This document shows, piece by piece, positions 8,647-19,600 of a stretch of 64,000 bases of DNA (positions are counted from its first letter, which is position 1; the number at the start of each line of letters is the position of its first letter). Source of the stretch: Salipiger sp. IMCC34102 (lineage in GTDB: Bacteria; Pseudomonadota; Alphaproteobacteria; Rhodobacterales; Rhodobacteraceae); contig NZ_SELQ01000003.1 of assembly GCF_004145405.1 (NCBI RefSeq), positions 124,001 to 188,000 on the forward strand. The letters are read 5' to 3'. Below the pieces are notes generated by a model. That model saw only the letters and a program-made list of their open reading frames with translations. It was not told the origin of the DNA and made no database searches. The position numbers and the translations under genes were made by a program.

Positions 8647-9003
8647 CCGATGACCGCCCGTTCGATGTTCGGGGGAGGGGTGGCCATGGTTTCCAGGATT
8701 TGCCCTCGCCGCGTCGTCGACGGGCCGCGAAGACCGTCGCAAGATTTAATGGATGCCCCTAAAACACCGTCTTGCCTAATCCGATAGATTTTGTCAGGTT
8801 TCGGGCATGACGCAAGCCGCCGCCACGCAGTACTCGAATCATCGCGACCCTGACCGGGGATATGCGCCGCGATCGCCGGTCTGCGGGCAGGGCCTCTTGC
8901 AATGCCTCTGCGACGGGTCCGCGGATGGCGAATGGGTGGTGGAGGCGGCCCTCGACCTCGCGAAGGATCGAGGCCGCTCCGATTGGACCTTGGAGGACGA
9001 CAG
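8647..9003. other. 357-bp interval with AT-rich promoter segment
   Basis: The interval between the siderophore operon and the imelysin operon is AT-rich at about 8740-8800, unlike its neighbours, and is the likely promoter of the downstream iron operon. AGATTTT at 8786-8792 resembles part of the boxes at 5006-5060, but only over 7 bp, so a shared regulator is not shown. The rest is GC-rich and holds only the doubtful small ORF at 8807. Confidence 0.4.
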
Positions 9004-9007
9004 ATGA
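8807..9007 (+). CDS. possible small ORF upstream of the imelysin operon
   Basis: A 66-codon ORF starts at an ATG shortly after the AT-rich promoter segment and ends in a TGA that overlaps the next ATG as ATGA. This junction is used by many genes here. Third codon positions are mostly G or C, in line with coding use. Against it, there is no clear ribosome binding site and the product matches no family I know; it has three cysteines, one at 26 and a Cys-x-x-Cys-like pair near 33-35. It may be a leader peptide or chance. Confidence 0.3.
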   Translation: MTQAAATQYSNHRDPDRGYAPRSPVCGQGLLQCLCDGSADGEWVVEAALDLAKDRGRSDWTLEDDR

Positions 9008-9474
9008 GCTTCATGGGCAATATGCCGAACCCCGGCGGCGCCACCGTCGGCGACTTGCGCGGCATGAGTGGCGACGGCGCGCTTGCGATCCTGATGTACC
9101 GCGACTGGTTCGACGGAGAGATGGGCCGCGCCCGCGTGGCCGATGTCTTCGTCCAGGCGATCCCGCGGGAGGCTTCGGCGGCGATGTCCAACTGGACCAC
9201 CCTGATGTCCGAGCTGGTGACCCACGCCCGCCGCCCCCTCGTGCGGCACGGGCTTCAATGCCACTGCGTCGGCGCGGACGAGGCGGTCTTCGCCCAACTT
9301 CTGAACCTCGCCTCCCACGGAGAGCGCGAGGAAGCGATGCTGATGCTGTCCCTCTTGATGCCCGCCGACCGCACCCTGTGCGCGCTGCAGGCGGCCGAAA
9401 GTTGCGGCTGCACCCTTAGGCGCTGTGCCCTGCGCATGGCCAACACCCCACCCCCCAACGCGAAGATCCACTAG
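9004..9474 (+). CDS. hypothetical protein, first gene of the imelysin operon
   Basis: A 156-residue protein of unknown function. GGAGG eight bases before the ATG at 9004 supports this start over an upstream in-frame ATG at 8902. The sequence is largely helical, with no signal peptide and no membrane span. It carries cysteines in CHC near residue 82 and in a cluster CGC-x4-C near 138-144, which could bind metal. It ends 12 nt before the imelysin gene, whose ribosome binding site overlaps its end, so it belongs to this iron operon. I do not recognise the family. Confidence 0.75.
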   Translation: MSFMGNMPNPGGATVGDLRGMSGDGALAILMYRDWFDGEMGRARVADVFVQAIPREASAAMSNWTTLMSELVTHARRPLVRHGLQCHCVGADEAVFAQLLNLASHGEREEAMLMLSLLMPADRTLCALQAAESCGCTLRRCALRMANTPPPNAKIH

Positions 9475-9486
9475 GAGGAATTGACG

Positions 9487-10749
9487 ATGCGATTTTTCAC
9501 GGCAACCGCGCTTTGTGCGCTCACGGCCACGGCCGCCCACGCGGTCGAGACGGAGGCGGTGCTCGAAACCTACGCCGATATCGCGGCGGCGGCCTACGGT
9601 GACAGCCTGAGCACGGCGCAGACGCTGCAGACGGCCGTCAGCGATTTCCTGGCATCCCCTTCGGCGGAAGGTCTGCAAGCGGCGCGCGCCGCCTGGCTTG
9701 CCGCACGGGTGCCCTACCAGCAGACCGAGGCCTTCCGTTTCGGCAACGCGATCGTTGACGACTGGGAAGGCCGGGTGAACGCCTGGCCGCTGGACGAGGG
9801 TCTGATCGACTACGTCGACGCAAGCGGCACCGCGCCGCTCGAGGCCACGGACGAGAACCCCTCCGCCGGGCTGAACGTGATCGCCAACCCGACCTTCACG
9901 CTCTCGGGCGAGGAGATCGACGCGAGCGAGATCACCCCCGCGCTTCTGCAGGACACCCTGCACGAGGCCGGCGGGGCGGAAGCGAACGTCGCCACCGGCT
10001 ACCACGCCATCGAATTCCTGCTCTGGGGTCAGGATCTTGGCCCGTATGACGCCACCGCCGGCCAGCGTCCCTGGACGGATTACGCAACCGGCGAGGCGTG
10101 CACGAACGACAATTGCGACCGGCGTGGGCAGTACCTGCAGGCCGCGACCGACCTGCTGGTGACCGACCTCGAAGAGATGGTGCAGGCGTGGGAGCAGGGT
10201 GGCGCGGCACGGACGGCCGTGATGGAGGACGAGGCCGGGGTCGACCGGATCCTGACCGGCATGGGCTCGCTCAGCTACGGCGAACAGGCGGGCGAACGGA
10301 TGCAGCTTGGCCTGCTTCTCAACGATCCCGAGGAAGAGCATTCGTGCTTCTCAGACAACACCCACTGGGATCACTTCTACGACGCGCTGGGCATCCGGAA
10401 CGTCTACAACGGCTCCTACGTTGGCGTGGACGGCACCGTGACCTCGGGTGCATCGCTGCACGAACTGCTGACGGAGCAGGATCCGGACGTGGCAGAGGCG
10501 CTTTCCGCGGCGCTCGATCACACCCAGTTCGAGATGATGGAACTGGTCGTCACCGCCGAGGCTGGCATGCCCTACGACATGATGCTCGACCCCTCGAACG
10601 AGGCGGGCGGGCAGCTGGTGCAGGACGCGATCGACGGCCTCGTGGCCCAGACCCGCGAAATCGAACGCGCCGTGACCGCGCTGGGCGGGTCCCAGATCGC
10701 CTTCGAAGGCTCCGACAGCCTCGACAATCCGGACGCCGTGTTCGAATAA
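9487..10749 (+). CDS. imelysin family protein (IrpA-like)
   Basis: An exported imelysin/M75-family protein. Such proteins are induced by iron limitation and are thought to take part in iron acquisition at the cell envelope. The 420-residue product has a Sec signal ending near residue 20 (Ala-His-Ala). The family motif GxHxxE is present as GYHAIE at 171-176, followed by FLLWGQD. The start at 9487 is set by AGGAGG eight bases upstream. A TTG two codons earlier is less likely. It heads the set imelysin, di-heme oxidoreductase, second imelysin, DUF1513. Confidence 0.9.
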   Translation: MRFFTATALCALTATAAHAVETEAVLETYADIAAAAYGDSLSTAQTLQTAVSDFLASPSAEGLQAARAAWLAARVPYQQTEAFRFGNAIVDDWEGRVNAWPLDEGLIDYVDASGTAPLEATDENPSAGLNVIANPTFTLSGEEIDASEITPALLQDTLHEAGGAEANVATGYHAIEFLLWGQDLGPYDATAGQRPWTDYATGEACTNDNCDRRGQYLQAATDLLVTDLEEMVQAWEQGGAARTAVMEDEAGVDRILTGMGSLSYGEQAGERMQLGLLLNDPEEEHSCFSDNTHWDHFYDALGIRNVYNGSYVGVDGTVTSGASLHELLTEQDPDVAEALSAALDHTQFEMMELVVTAEAGMPYDMMLDPSNEAGGQLVQDAIDGLVAQTREIERAVTALGGSQIAFEGSDSLDNPDAVFE

Positions 10750-10805
10750 GGACCTACGCGCGCCGGGCCCCGCGGTCCGGCGCGAATCCCGCTGGAGCAA
10801 TCCAC

Positions 10806-12377
10806 ATGCGCCACCTTCCTGATGCCCGAACCGGGGCACACGCCTGGCCCCTGGGGGCGGGCGCATTTGCCGTTTTCATGCTCGGCCTCGGCGCCGCCGT
10901 GGCGGAGGTCCAGCCGGACGGGCTGGAGCCGCACCTTGCACCGCAGCCCTGGGGCCCGGCTGCTGCCGCGCGCGCCGCCGCCGCCGTGAAGACGCCGGAC
11001 ACCTTCGACGCCCCCCGCGCCTTCGAAGCCAACCCCGCGGGGGCCGCGACCGTGCGCAGGCGCGACAGTCTGCAAGCGTTCAGCCTTCCGCAGGCGAACC
11101 TGACTTTCGAGCAGCAGGCCGATTTCGCCGTGGGCAACGGGCTATTCGAGCGGCTTTGGGTCTCGGCCCCCGCCTCGACCATCGCATCCGACGGGTTGGG
11201 GCCGATGTTCAACGCGCGCTCCTGCCAGGATTGCCACATCAAGGACGGGCGCGGTCATCCACCCGCGGGACGCGAGGACGATGCCGTCAGCCTTGTCGTG
11301 CGGATGGGGCGGCCCCTGTCGGAAGACGCCGACCTGACAGAGCTCGAACGCTACGTAGGCTTTCAGCCGGACCCCGTCTACGGCACGCAATTCTCGGACC
11401 TGTCGCTGCCGGGCGTGCCCGCCGAGGGCCGCGTGCGGGTCGACTGGCAGGAGCTTGACCCCGTCACGCTGCCCGGCGATGAAGTCGTCCGCCTGCGGCA
11501 CCCCCGCTGGTCTCTGGACGATCTGGCCTACGGTCCGCTGCACCCCGATACGGCGATCAGCGCCCGCGTGGCGCCGCAGATGATCGGCCTCGGCCTGGTC
11601 GAGGCGATCCGGGCGGAGGACATCCTCGCCCGCGCCGATCCGCAGGACCGCGACGGCGACGGTATCAGCGGGCGGGCGCATATCGTCTGGTCGCCGGAGT
11701 ACGAGCAGCCGATGCTTGGCCGCTTCGGCGTGCGTGCCACGACACCTACCCTGCGTCAGCAGGCGGCGGACGCCTTTCACAACGACATCGGCATCGCCTC
11801 TCCGCTGCATCCCGAAGGGTGGGGCAATTGCACAGAGGCGCAGACCGCCTGCCGCGATGCGCCGCACGGCACCGACGCCGCACAGGGCGGGGCAGAGATC
11901 ACGGGCGCGGGGCTCGACCTCGTCACGTTCTACAGCGGCACCCTGGCCGTGCCCGCGCGCGAGAACACCGACGATCCGCAGATCGTGCGGGGTCAGGCCC
12001 TGTTCCACGAGACGGGCTGCGTGGCCTGTCACACCCCCTCTTACGTGACCCACGACCTGCCGGAGCGCCCGGAGCATGCGTTTCAGCTCATCTGGCCCTA
12101 CAGTGATTTCCTGCTGCACGACATGGGGCCGGACCTGGCGGACGGGTTGCCCGCCGGGGATGCCAGCGGCGCGGAATGGCGTACGCCGCCGCTGTGGGGG
12201 CTGGGTCTGGTGCAGCAGGTTTCCCCCGAGGCGGGGTTCCTGCATGATGGCCGCGCGCGCACCGTGACGGAGGCGATCCTCTGGCACGGGGGCGAGGGGA
12301 CGCGCGCGCGCGAGGCTTTCGTCACCCTCTCCGCCGATGACCGCGCGGCCCTCACGGCCTTTCTGGAGTCCCTATGA
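10806..12377 (+). CDS. di-heme oxidoreductase family protein (DUF1111, IrpB-like)
   Basis: A periplasmic di-heme c-type protein, 523 residues. An N-terminal hydrophobic segment at about 17-33 acts as signal or anchor. Heme motifs are CQDCH at 140-144 and CVACH at 405-409, in the spacing of the DHOR/DUF1111 family. DGDGISGR near 283-290 is a conserved family stretch. The ATG at 10806 has GGAG eight bases upstream. The frame is open further back but has no start signal. It overlaps the next gene by ATGA. The partner imelysins suggest redox handling of iron, perhaps ferric-complex reduction, but the substrate is unproven. Confidence 0.88.
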   Translation: MRHLPDARTGAHAWPLGAGAFAVFMLGLGAAVAEVQPDGLEPHLAPQPWGPAAAARAAAAVKTPDTFDAPRAFEANPAGAATVRRRDSLQAFSLPQANLTFEQQADFAVGNGLFERLWVSAPASTIASDGLGPMFNARSCQDCHIKDGRGHPPAGREDDAVSLVVRMGRPLSEDADLTELERYVGFQPDPVYGTQFSDLSLPGVPAEGRVRVDWQELDPVTLPGDEVVRLRHPRWSLDDLAYGPLHPDTAISARVAPQMIGLGLVEAIRAEDILARADPQDRDGDGISGRAHIVWSPEYEQPMLGRFGVRATTPTLRQQAADAFHNDIGIASPLHPEGWGNCTEAQTACRDAPHGTDAAQGGAEITGAGLDLVTFYSGTLAVPARENTDDPQIVRGQALFHETGCVACHTPSYVTHDLPERPEHAFQLIWPYSDFLLHDMGPDLADGLPAGDASGAEWRTPPLWGLGLVQQVSPEAGFLHDGRARTVTEAILWHGGEGTRAREAFVTLSADDRAALTAFLESL

Positions 12378-13318
12378 TCCGCCTTCTTGCCTTCACCCTC
12401 TTCGCGACACCGGCCTTGGCCGATGTCGACGCCATCCTTGATCAGCACGTCCTGCCGCGGGTGGACAGTTTCGCCGCGGCGACCGATCGGCTGGCCGAGG
12501 CGCCTTGTGATCCGGCCGCATTGAAGCCGGCCTTCGCCGAGGCGTCTGTCGCCTGGGCCGGCATGTCCCACCTGACGCTCGGCCCGGTCGAGGAGGCTGG
12601 ACGGGGACGTTCGATCCTCTTCTGGCCCGATCGGCGCGACGCCACGGACCGGGGCCTGCGGCTTCTGACTGCACAAGGGGAGGAGGCATGGACGCCGGAA
12701 GCCATCGCCCGCGCTTCCGTCGCCGCCCGGGGCTTGGGCGCGCTGGAACGGCTGATCTTCGAGCGCGCAGCCGAGCCCTGCGCGCTGACCCTCGCCCTGG
12801 CCGGCGATCTGGCCTCTACCGCGGCGGCAGTGCAGGCCGGTTGGGACGGAGACTTCGCGGAGCTGATGCGCACTGCAGGTGCGCCCGGGAACACGCGGTT
12901 CCTGGCGCCCGAGGAGGTCGAGAGGGCCTTCTATACCGCGCTCGTCTCGGGGCTGGAATTCCTGACCGACCAACGGCTTGGTGCACCGCTCAATACCTTC
13001 GACGATCCGCGCCCCGCACGGGCCGAGCTGCGCCGCGCGGGCCTCGCCGCGCCGATGATCGCGACCCAGATCGCCGCGCTTCAAGAGCTGGCGGCGCTGC
13101 TTGCACCCGCGCCGGAGACGCAAGCCAGTCTGGCGCGGGCGTTGGAGCAGGCGCGCGGGATCGAGGATCCGACTCTCGCAGGCGTGGCCGATCCGTCGCA
13201 ACGCGCCTCGATCGAGGCGCTGCAGACGACGCTGGGCGCAGCAAGGCGGCAGGTCGACGCGGAAATCGGTGGCATCCTGGGCATCTCGGCCGGTTTCAAC
13301 GCACTGGACGGCGATTGA
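12374..13318 (+). CDS. second imelysin-like protein, degenerate GxHxxE motif
   Basis: A 314-residue exported protein with a short Sec signal (cleavage near residue 16, Ala-Leu-Ala). It is imelysin-like in its helical repeats and position. Where the family has GxHxxE, this protein has GLGALE at 120-125, so the histidine is replaced by glycine. It overlaps the di-heme gene (ATGA) and the DUF1513 gene (TGATG). The role is probably structural or partner-binding within the iron operon, with metal binding through the canonical His unlikely. Confidence 0.8.
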   Translation: MIRLLAFTLFATPALADVDAILDQHVLPRVDSFAAATDRLAEAPCDPAALKPAFAEASVAWAGMSHLTLGPVEEAGRGRSILFWPDRRDATDRGLRLLTAQGEEAWTPEAIARASVAARGLGALERLIFERAAEPCALTLALAGDLASTAAAVQAGWDGDFAELMRTAGAPGNTRFLAPEEVERAFYTALVSGLEFLTDQRLGAPLNTFDDPRPARAELRRAGLAAPMIATQIAALQELAALLAPAPETQASLARALEQARGIEDPTLAGVADPSQRASIEALQTTLGAARRQVDAEIGGILGISAGFNALDGD

Positions 13319-14382
13319 TGCGCAACCGGCGGGATTTTCTGCGCACGATGGGTGCCGCGCTCACCACCTGTGCCGTGCCGACGCTCAGCTGGGCCGAGGT
13401 CGGCGGACCCGTGCTGCTCTCCGCCGCCCGCGACGGGGACGGGCAGTTCGCGCTTTACGGTCTGGATGCGGGGATGGAGACGACTTTCCGCATCGCGTTG
13501 CCGGGGCGCGGCCACGCGGCGGCGGCCCATCCGACGCTGGCCCATGCCGTGGCATTCGCCCGCAGACCGGGAACCTTCGCCCTGGTGCTCGATTGCGGCA
13601 CCGGCGTCGTCCGCCACCGGCTGGAGTCGCCGGAGGGCCGCCATTTCTACGGCCACGGTGCCTTTCTCGAAGACGGCGCGGTTCTGGTGACGACCGAAAA
13701 CAGCATCGAGGACGGCGAAGGCCGGTTGGGCTTCTGGGACGCGGGCGACGGCTATCGCCGGATGGGCGATGTCGCGTCCGGCGGGATCGGCCCGCACGAG
13801 GTGGTGCGCCTGCCCGGAACGCAGATCCTCGCCGTGGCCAACGGCGGCATCCGGACGCATCCCGACCGGGGCCGCGAGAAGCTGAACCTCGACACCATGC
13901 GCCCGAACCTCAGCTACGTCGACGGCGGCGAGATCGTCGCACAGGCCGAAATGCCGACAGAGCTGCGGCAGGCTTCGTTACGGCACCTGTCGGCGCGAAC
14001 CGACGGCACCGTGGCCGCGGCATTGCAATGGCAGGGGGCGCCAGAACGCGTGGTGCCGTTGCTGGCGATACACATTCGGGGAGAGGCGTTGCAATTCCGA
14101 TCGGCGGACGATGCCGCGCAGCGCAGCATGGAGGGCTACGCGGGCTCTGTGGCCTGGTCGGGGGACGGCAGCCGCGTTGCCATCACCTCGCCCCGCGGCG
14201 GGGTGGCGCATATCTACGGCGGCGACGCGGATCCGGAGATCCTGCACCGGGCCGACATCTGCGGCGTGGCCCCGTTCGGCAAAGGGTTCGCCTTCACCGA
14301 CGGCCTGGGCGGCGCGCTGACGCCCAAGGGCGCGCGCCGCCATCCCGTTGCCTGGGACAACCATTTGGTTCCGATCGGCTGA
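13318..14382 (+). CDS. DUF1513 domain protein with Tat signal
   Basis: A 354-residue protein with a twin-arginine signal, RRDFL at about 4-8, followed by a hydrophobic stretch to near 25, so it is probably exported folded. The body has repeated beta-blade features such as HEVVRLPGTQILAVANGGI, consistent with a beta-propeller of the DUF1513 family. It is the last gene of the imelysin operon, starting at a TGATG overlap. DUF1513 genes recur beside imelysin and di-heme oxidoreductase genes, but the activity is unknown. Confidence 0.85.
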   Translation: MRNRRDFLRTMGAALTTCAVPTLSWAEVGGPVLLSAARDGDGQFALYGLDAGMETTFRIALPGRGHAAAAHPTLAHAVAFARRPGTFALVLDCGTGVVRHRLESPEGRHFYGHGAFLEDGAVLVTTENSIEDGEGRLGFWDAGDGYRRMGDVASGGIGPHEVVRLPGTQILAVANGGIRTHPDRGREKLNLDTMRPNLSYVDGGEIVAQAEMPTELRQASLRHLSARTDGTVAAALQWQGAPERVVPLLAIHIRGEALQFRSADDAAQRSMEGYAGSVAWSGDGSRVAITSPRGGVAHIYGGDADPEILHRADICGVAPFGKGFAFTDGLGGALTPKGARRHPVAWDNHLVPIG

Positions 14383-14384
14383 AG

Positions 14385-14401
14385 GCGCGCCCGGGGCGCG
14401 C
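14385..14401. terminator. weak GC hairpin between convergent operons
   Basis: GCGCGCC and GGCGCGC pair across a 3-nt loop in the 24-bp gap between the DUF1513 gene and glgB, which converge here. There is no T run on either strand, so termination is a weak inference. Confidence 0.3.
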
Positions 14402-14406
14402 GCACC

Positions 14407-16617
14407 TCAGTCTTCGGGAACCAGGAAGATCGTGCCCAAGGGTGGCAGGGTCAGCGACACGGAGGCCGGGAAGCCGTGCAAGCTGTCGTCCGAGGCCGTG
14501 ACCGATCCGCCATTGCCCGCGCCCGAACCGCCGTAGTCGGCGGCGTCGGTGTTCAGACGCTCGCGCCACTTACCAGCTTGCGGCACGCCGATGCGGTAGC
14601 CTTCCCGCACGACCGGGGCCATATTGCTGACGACGACGACGGGTTTCGAGCCGTCCTCGCCCTTGCGGACGAAGGAGAAGACGTTGTTCTCCGTATCGCC
14701 GCCTTCGATCCAGTCGAAGCCTTCGGGGCTGCAGTCGCGCTGGTAGAGACCCGGTTCGGCCCGGTAGAGCGCGTTGAGATCGCGCACCAGCTTGCGCACG
14801 CCGTCGTGCATGGGATCGTCCAGCAGGTGCCAGTCGAGGGAACGGTCGTGGTTCCACTCGCGGTCCTGTCCGAACTCCTGGCCCATGAACAGAAGTTTCT
14901 TGCCGGGATGACCCCACATGAACCCGTAGTAGGCGCGCAGGTTCGCGAACTGCTGCCAGCGGTCGCCGGGCATCTTGTTCAGCATCGACCCCTTGCCGTG
15001 CACGACCTCGTCGTGGCTGATCGGGAGGACGAAATTCTCGGAGAAGGCATAGACCAGACCGAAGGTCATCTGGTGATGGTGATACTTCCGGTGGATCGGA
15101 TCCTCGCTCATGTAGCGAAGCGTGTCGTTCATCCAGCCCATGTTCCACTTGAAGTCGAACCCCAGGCCACCTTCGTCCACCGGGCGGGACACGCCCGGCC
15201 AGGCCGTGCTTTCCTCGGCGATGGTCATGGACTGGGGGGCGTAGGCGCTGGTCGTTTCGTTCACGCCCTTGAGGAACTCGATGGCGTCCAGGTTCTCTCG
15301 CCCGCCGTAGCGGTTCGGGACCCATTCACCGTCCTTGCGCGAGTAATCGAGATAGAGCATTGAGGCCACCGCATCCACGCGCAGGGCGTCGACGTGCAAC
15401 TCTTTCAGCCAATAGGTCGCCGAGGCACGCAGGAAGTTCGCGACCTCGCGTCGGCCGAAGTTGTAGATCAGCGTGTTCCAATCCTGGTGGAAGCCCTGCC
15501 GCGGGTCGGCGTGTTCGTAAAGGGCGGTGCCGTCGAACTGGCCCAGCCCGTGGGCATCGGTGGGAAAATGCGCGGGCACCCAGTCGACGATCACGCCGAT
15601 GCCCGCGTTGTGCAAGCGGTCGACCATGCCCGCGAACTCCTCGGGCGTGCCGAAGCGCGAGGTGGGCGCGAACAGCCCCACCGGCTGGTAGCCCCAGGAG
15701 CCGGAGAACGGATGCTCCCCGATGGGCAGGAACTCAACGTGGGTGAACCCCATCTCGATGACGTAGGCGATCAGCGCTTCGGCCATCTCGGCATAGCCCA
15801 GCATGGTGTCGCCGTCACCGCGCCGCCAGCTGCCGGGATGGACCTCGTAAATCGCGATCGGCTCGACGCGCTGGTCCCGGGCCTGGGCCTCGAACCAGCC
15901 GTCGTCGGACCATTCGTAGCGCAGCATGCCGTGCACGATCGAGGCGGTCTCGGGCGGCACTTCCGCGCGGAACCCGACCGGGTCGGTCTTGAGCGGTTGC
16001 AGATGGCCGTAGGCGCCGACGATCTCGTACTTGTAGACTTCGCCGCGCGCGATGCCGGGCAGGAAGATCTCCCAAACGCCGGAGGCCCCGCGCCGGCGCA
16101 TCGGGTAGCGCCGCCCGTCCCAGGCATTGAACGGACCCACCACCGAGACGCGGCGCGCGTTGGGGGCCCAGACGGCGAAAGCCGTGCCTTCGACGCCTTC
16201 GTGGATGACGGTATGCGCGCCCAGCTTGGTATAAAGCTCCTCGTGGCGGCCTTCACCCAAAAGGTATTCGTCCATCTCGCCCAGCCAGGGGCCGAAGGCG
16301 TAGGGATCGATCTGCTCCCAGTCGTGGCCCATCGCGTTGCGTAGTTTCAGCCGGTAGGCGAAGGGCTTGCGCTTGGATGGCAGGGCCGCGTGGAAGAAGC
16401 CCTCGTCGTCGATCCGGTCCAGATCCGCCACCGCCTTTCCCTTGGCGTCGCAGAGCGTCACCTCGGTGGCGTCGGGGGCGAAGACGTTGATGCAAAGCGG
16501 ATGACCGTCGGCCTGCCGCAGGCCCAGGATGCGGAACGGATCACCGTTCTGTCCGCGCAGGATAGCCTCTATCTCGGAGGCGGGCGGGGCCGTGTCGGGG
16601 TATGTTACAGCACTCAT
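14407..16617 (-). CDS. glgB: 1,4-alpha-glucan branching enzyme, GlgB
   Basis: This enzyme introduces alpha-1,6 branches into glucan made by GlgE or by glycogen synthase. It has 736 residues, the normal length. An N-terminal CBM48-type region is followed by a GH13 barrel. The catalytic nucleophile Asp is in RVDAVASML near residue 413, the acid Glu in IAEESTAWP near 467, and the conserved [12 protein letters not shown] near 535. It starts 3 nt after the TreS-maltokinase stop, with a GAGGAG ribosome binding site inside that gene's end. Confidence 0.96.
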   Translation of the reverse strand: MSAVTYPDTAPPASEIEAILRGQNGDPFRILGLRQADGHPLCINVFAPDATEVTLCDAKGKAVADLDRIDDEGFFHAALPSKRKPFAYRLKLRNAMGHDWEQIDPYAFGPWLGEMDEYLLGEGRHEELYTKLGAHTVIHEGVEGTAFAVWAPNARRVSVVGPFNAWDGRRYPMRRRGASGVWEIFLPGIARGEVYKYEIVGAYGHLQPLKTDPVGFRAEVPPETASIVHGMLRYEWSDDGWFEAQARDQRVEPIAIYEVHPGSWRRGDGDTMLGYAEMAEALIAYVIEMGFTHVEFLPIGEHPFSGSWGYQPVGLFAPTSRFGTPEEFAGMVDRLHNAGIGVIVDWVPAHFPTDAHGLGQFDGTALYEHADPRQGFHQDWNTLIYNFGRREVANFLRASATYWLKELHVDALRVDAVASMLYLDYSRKDGEWVPNRYGGRENLDAIEFLKGVNETTSAYAPQSMTIAEESTAWPGVSRPVDEGGLGFDFKWNMGWMNDTLRYMSEDPIHRKYHHHQMTFGLVYAFSENFVLPISHDEVVHGKGSMLNKMPGDRWQQFANLRAYYGFMWGHPGKKLLFMGQEFGQDREWNHDRSLDWHLLDDPMHDGVRKLVRDLNALYRAEPGLYQRDCSPEGFDWIEGGDTENNVFSFVRKGEDGSKPVVVVSNMAPVVREGYRIGVPQAGKWRERLNTDAADYGGSGAGNGGSVTASDDSLHGFPASVSLTLPPLGTIFLVPED

Positions 16618-16620
16618 GGC

Positions 16621-19600
16621 TCAGCTCTCCTCTACCAGCGACAGAAGTCCGCGCAGGGGTATTTCGATCCAGTCCGGGCGCATCGACATCTCGTAGCCCA
16701 CTTCGTAGGCGGCTTTCTGGATCACGAAGAGATCCAGCAGGGCTGTCTCGAACGCGGCATCCGACGGATGCACGGATGCCCCTTCCATCGTCGCGCGATA
16801 GGATGCGAGGAAACTGCCCGCGGTCGCCTCGCGCCAGCCGTCAATCCCGTCGAGGGTCTGCTGCGGATCGGCGCCTAGGTCGATCCGGCGGCGTGCCACG
16901 GTCCACAGCGCATAGTCGAAGCTGCGCAGCATCCCCGCGATGTCGCGCAGGGGCGAGGTCTTCGCGGTCCGCTCCGACAGGCTGCGCGTGGGCTCTCCCT
17001 CGAAGTCGATGATGCGCACGTCGGTCTGCACCACAAGGACCTGGCCCAGGTGATAATCGCCGTGGATCCGCGCAAGCCCGCCCGAAGGTGTCGCGGACTT
17101 CAGGCCAGACACACGATCAAGCAGCGCCTGACGCCGTTCCAGCAACCGGTCGGCCAGCGCGCGACCCGTCTCACCAAGCCCGTCGCGCTGCCCTTGCAGG
17201 CGGTCGAGCACGCCGGTCACTTCGCCCATCACCTCGTCGACCATGCGGTCGAGGTCGGACTTTTCGAGCGCCCGGGTTCCGAAGGCACCGTCGTCCGCAC
17301 CGCTCGACAGGGCACGGTGCAACTCGGCCGTGCGCCGACCAAGCACCTCGCCCAGGTCGAGCGGGCCGCCCATGACGGTCTCGGCCTCGCCTTCGCTGGT
17401 GTCGGCGCTCGTCTCCAGCCGTTCCATGTCGCGGTCGAGCGCATCGATCACGTAGGTCCAGGCATCGCCTTGGTTGCGCACGAATTCGGACGCGGCCCCC
17501 AAAGTGGTGACCTCACCTTCCGCATCGACCCAGTCGATGGTGCCCAAAAGGGGCGGCGTCGCCTCGAAATCGGTCTGTTCGGTCAGGAACCGCGCGACTT
17601 CGATATCGGGTTGAACACCCTTCTGCAGACGGCGGTAAAGCTTAAGGATCAACTTGTCAGAAAACGCGATGGAGGCGTTGGACTGCTCCGACGACAAAAG
17701 CCGGGGCTCGTCCGCTTCCGCCGCGGTCTCGTCCAGCCGGTCGGTGCGGGTGAAGACGATACGGCCCTCGGGGCCTGCGTCCATCTCCGCGCCGTCGCGC
17801 AGGCGCGTCAGAAGCGCGTTGGCCAGATCCTCGTCCACGACGCCGTCGAGGATCGCACCGACGCGGTTCGCCTGGCGCAGCTTGGCCAGCGTGGCCGGCA
17901 GGCGCGGGCCCATGGTCAGGTTGTCCTCGCCCCAGGCGGCGGAGAGCGGCAGGAAATACTGTTGGTCGGCCTTGTCGGTGGTCACGTCGACGACCGACAA
18001 AAGATGCGTGCCGTCGATTTCGGCCAGGCGGCGCAGTTTCGTGCCGGTGATCCGGTCTTCCTTGGCGGCGAACCAGCGTTGCAGCGGCAGGTAGTCGCGC
18101 AGCGTCTGGGTTTCGAAGTCGCTCGCGGACTTGTCGTCCATCGCCCCGGAGATGGTCCCCGAACGGGTGGTCAGCGTGATGAAGTCCGGCAGCATCTGCG
18201 CGTAGGGCGAATGCCAGCCGGGGGCTTCCTGCGCGTCGGCCAGAAGGAACCAGTAGAAACCATAGGCGGGCATCGTCAGAAGGTAAGGCAACTCTCCCAC
18301 GGGGGGGAACGGAGACTGGCCCATGAGTTCGATCGGCACGCGGCCTTCGTAGGCGGACAGGTCCAGTTCGGCCGCCTGCGCCTGACGCGACAGGTTCGCC
18401 ACGCAAAGGACGACCTGGTCGCCGTGACGGCGGATGTAGGCCAGCACCTTGCGGTTGCGGGGGTAGAGCAGGTCGACCTCGCCGCGGCCGAAGACGTCGT
18501 GGCGCTGGCGCACCGCGATCATCCGCTTCATCCAGTTCAACTGCGAGGACGGCGCGCTTTGCTGCGCTTCGACGTTGACCGCGTCATACCCGTAGACGGG
18601 GTCCTGGATCGTCGGCAGGTAGAGCCGCTGCGGATCGGCGCGGCTGAAGCCCGCGTTGCGGTCGCCCGACCATTGCATCGGCGTGCGCACGCCGTCGCGG
18701 TCGCCCAGGTAGTAGTTGTCGCCCATGCCGATGTCGTCGCCGTAGTAGACCACCGGCGTGCCGGGCATCGTGAACAGCAACGAGTTCAACAGTTCGATCT
18801 TGCGCCGGTCGTTCTGCAACAGCGGCGCCAGGCGTCGACGGATGCCCATGTTGATCCGCGCCCGCCGGTCGGAGGCGTAAAAGTCCCACAGGTAATCGCG
18901 CTCGCGGTCGGTGACCATTTCCAGCGTCAGCTCGTCGTGGTTGCGCAGGAAGATCGCCCATTGGCAGCCCTCGGGGATCTCGGGCGTCTGGCGGATGATG
19001 TCGGTGATCGGGTAGCGATCCTCCTGCGCCACGGCCATGTACATCCGCGGCATCAGCGGGAAGTGGAAGCCCATGTGGCACTCGTCGCCATCGCCGAAGT
19101 AGGGGCGGGTGTCCTCGGGCCACTGGTTCGCCTCGGCCAAAAGCATTTTGCCTTCGTAATGCGCGTCGAGGTCGGCGCGGATCTTCTTGAGGATGTCGTG
19201 GGTCTCGGGGAGGTTCTCGTTGTTGGTCCCGTCGCGCTCCACGAGGTAGGGGATCGCATCGAGCCGCAGCCCGTCCACCCCGGTGTCGAGCCAGAAGTGC
19301 ATCACGTCCAGCACCTCGCGCAGCACTTCGGGATTGTCGAAGTTCAGATCCGGCTGGTGGTCGAAGAACCGGTGCCAGTAGAATTGTTCGGCCACCGGGT
19401 CCCAGGACCAGTTGCTGTCGTGGGTGTCGTTGAAGATCACCCGCGTCTTGTCCATCCACTTGGCCGGATCGTCGGACCAGACGTAGTAGTCGCGCTCGGG
19501 GCTCCCTTTCGGCGCGCGGCGGGCCGCCTGGAACCAGTCGTGCTGATCGCTGGTATGGTTGATCACCAGTTCGGTGATGACCTTGAGCCCGCGGCGGTGC

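Noticed and set aside
8493-9200. 235-codon minus-strand ORF across the 8647-9003 gap
   Set aside because: It overlaps the ATPase and the 156-aa gene, lacks a ribosome binding site and has low-complexity Pro/Arg content.
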